From: Spirochaetaceae bacterium
GTDB lineage: Bacteria > Spirochaetota > Spirochaetia > SZUA-6 > Fen-1364
Direction of reading: 5' to 3'
DNA: 13,591 nucleotides
Assembly: GCA_003141795.1 (NCBI GenBank)
Contig: PLNO01000341.1
Span: 1 to 13,591, forward strand
A program made the translations under genes and the position numbers. Below the pieces are notes generated by a model. That model was not told the DNA's origin and did not search any database. It saw nothing but the letters and a program-made list of their open reading frames with translations. Of this stretch, positions 12,492 through 13,591 are shown one piece after another. Every line of letters starts with the position of its first letter. Positions within the stretch are counted from its first letter, which is position 1.

Positions 12492-13073
12492 ATGGCGCGA
12501 AAGAAGGCAACCGCGGAGACACCGAGCGCGCGGCCTTCGCCTGCCCTGCCCGAAAGGGCCAAGGGGAAGAATGGATTCGTGAAGATCGTCGTCGTCATTG
12601 CACTTATTGCAGCCGCTTTTGGCGGGGGCTGGCTGTGGGGCGAAATCAGGCTTCGCCAGGCATCCGCATCATGGGGTGCCGAACGGACGAAAATGAAGGC
12701 GACAGTCACCGAGACCACGCAGGCCCTTTCTGATCTCACATCCGTCCGAAAGCTTTGGGAAATCGACGGGCGAATCTCGGAAATCCTGGCGGACCTCGCG
12801 GACAACAATTTCGGTCTTGCTCGCGACACGGCTACCGAAGCGCGCCGGACACTCGAATCTCTTACGCCGTCCCTCCCGGCGGGGATGGCCACAGCCCTGG
12901 CTCCCCTCGCGGGCATTCTGAAAACGGTTCAGGACGACGCCGCATTGCTCAGCCTCGACGCAAAAAGCAGGGCTCGAGACGCGCGCGCCCTCATCCGGGT
13001 AGCCCTCAGCGTGGCGGCAACTCCGGCATCCACCCCATCATCTTCAGAAAAGGCGGAGCCGGGGGGGCCGTAG
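12492..13073 (+). CDS. Membrane-anchored protein of unknown function with one N-terminal TM helix
   Basis: I do not recognise this family. The 193-residue product starts with a basic, Pro/Ala-rich cytoplasmic tail (1-31), then one hydrophobic helix (about 32-52, VKIVVVIALIAAAFGGGWLW), then a mostly helical, charged outer part (TKMKATVTETTQALSDLTSV, then ILADLADNNFGLARDTATEA), and a Pro/Ser-rich end. The layout suggests a coiled-coil-like periplasmic domain anchored in the inner membrane. The repeated helical hairpin around WEIDGRISEILADLADNNFG resembles TPR-like or bundle-forming segments. ATG 12492 has AAGGAGG about four bases upstream, fixing the start. It lies between HPF and a P-loop protein on the same strand. 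Confidence 0.7.
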   Translation: MARKKATAETPSARPSPALPERAKGKNGFVKIVVVIALIAAAFGGGWLWGEIRLRQASASWGAERTKMKATVTETTQALSDLTSVRKLWEIDGRISEILADLADNNFGLARDTATEARRTLESLTPSLPAGMATALAPLAGILKTVQDDAALLSLDAKSRARDARALIRVALSVAATPASTPSSSEKAEPGGP

Positions 13074-13131
13074 CCTCTACGATCCGATGCCCTATCTGAC
13101 CAGGGTCCAGAATGGATGGAGGGAACGCGCA

Positions 13132-13591
13132 ATGAATCTGAGACGCGCATTGAGGGTCGCCTCGCTCAGAGTGCAGGGAGTGTCGGTGACCGCGCTCGTG
13201 GGAGCGAGCGGCAGCGGGAAGAGCTTTCGCGCCGGGCTCATTGCGAAACGCCGCAGTTTTCGCATCCTCATCGACGATGGCATGATCATTCGTGAGTCCA
13301 CAATCCTGACCGGGCAGTGGTCAAAGAAGGAACACTATCTGCAGGCTGCCGTTCGGCGAGCGCTCTTCGAAGAGCGCGGCCAGGCAGTGGAAGCACGCGC
13401 GATCCTCCGGCGCGAGCACGCCCGGACAATCCTCATCGTCGGCACCTCCCCACGCATGGTGAGAAGAATCTGCCGCACCTTGTGGCTCCCCGCTCCCGCG
13501 AAGGTCATCCGTATAGAAGATATCACGCAGCCAATCGAGATCAGAAAGGCGGTCCGTCGACGCCATGACCGACATGCCCACTCTTCCCCGG
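13132..13591 (+). CDS. P-loop ATPase-like protein, partial (runs off the right edge)
   Basis: The frame opens at ATG 13132, eight bases after GGAGGG, and is still open at the last base, giving at least 153 residues. It begins MNLRRALRVASLRVQGVSVT, then ALVGASGSGKSFRAGLIAKR. GASGSGKS (24-31) is a clean Walker A motif after a hydrophobic strand. ILIDDGMIIRE (45-55) follows, then ARTILIVGTSPRMVRRIC (about 108-125) and VIRIEDITQPIEIRKAVRRR. It looks like a small stand-alone nucleotide-binding protein (kinase or HprK-like in general layout) of a family usually called hypothetical ATP-binding protein. The specific activity is unknown. The C-terminus is outside the window. Confidence 0.75.
   Translation, partial: MNLRRALRVASLRVQGVSVTALVGASGSGKSFRAGLIAKRRSFRILIDDGMIIRESTILTGQWSKKEHYLQAAVRRALFEERGQAVEARAILRREHARTILIVGTSPRMVRRICRTLWLPAPAKVIRIEDITQPIEIRKAVRRRHDRHAHSSP

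Noticed and set aside
11722..12522. 266-codon minus-strand frame over the HPF gene and the following gap
   Set aside because: No family resemblance, antisense to the HPF gene, no ribosome binding site seen.
12080..12916. 278-codon minus-strand frame
   Set aside because: Shadow of the membrane-anchored protein, Arg/Ser-rich.
1..13591. CRISPR array
   Set aside because: No regularly spaced repeats of 23-40 bases anywhere in the window.

Overview
The window is GC-rich bacterial DNA, with long spurious ORFs in every frame. Gene content (stand-alone toxin-antitoxin pairs, an IS91-like insertion sequence remnant, a B12-dependent mutase, HPF) suggests an environmental Gram-negative-type bacterium. 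I cannot fix the phylum from sequence alone.

The window falls into two parts with different character. The boundary is a 3'-half tRNA fragment at 7464-7508 that reads like tRNA-Arg(CCT): anticodon loop, variable loop, T arm and 3' acceptor strand, with no 5' half in front. This is the usual signature of one attachment site of an element integrated into a tRNA gene. The polarity puts the mobile island to the left (1 to about 7460) and the resident chromosome to the right.

Left part (1-7460), accessory and decayed. Positions 1-98 and 4776-4872 are two direct copies of the 3' end of an IS91-like element; the second is attached to a broken transposase C-terminus. Between them lies a minus-strand block: a wrecked DUF4258 protein and partner (354-870), a GNAT acetyltransferase, the tail of an aldo/keto reductase (plus strand), a DUF1761 membrane protein, an AraC-type regulator joined in frame to a DUF6855-like domain, and a methyltransferase tail cut off at the IS junction. 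Right of the IS is a row of toxin-antitoxin modules: MNT plus a truncated HEPN, a frameshifted hicA plus an intact hicB, and one apparently intact MNT-HEPN pair. In the two damaged right-hand modules the toxin is broken and the antitoxin intact.

Right part (7509-13591), orderly plus-strand genes. A tight three-gene operon encodes a single-chain B12-binding/glutamate-mutase-like enzyme, an opine-dehydrogenase-family NAD(P) oxidoreductase (stop and start overlap) and a conserved TM-helix membrane protein. It is followed by a short HPF/RaiA ribosome-associated protein, a one-pass membrane-anchored protein of unknown function and the start of a P-loop ATPase that runs off the window. The mutase-dehydrogenase pair looks like a two-step pathway on an amino-acid-like substrate that I cannot match to a described route, and is the best candidate for an undescribed system here.
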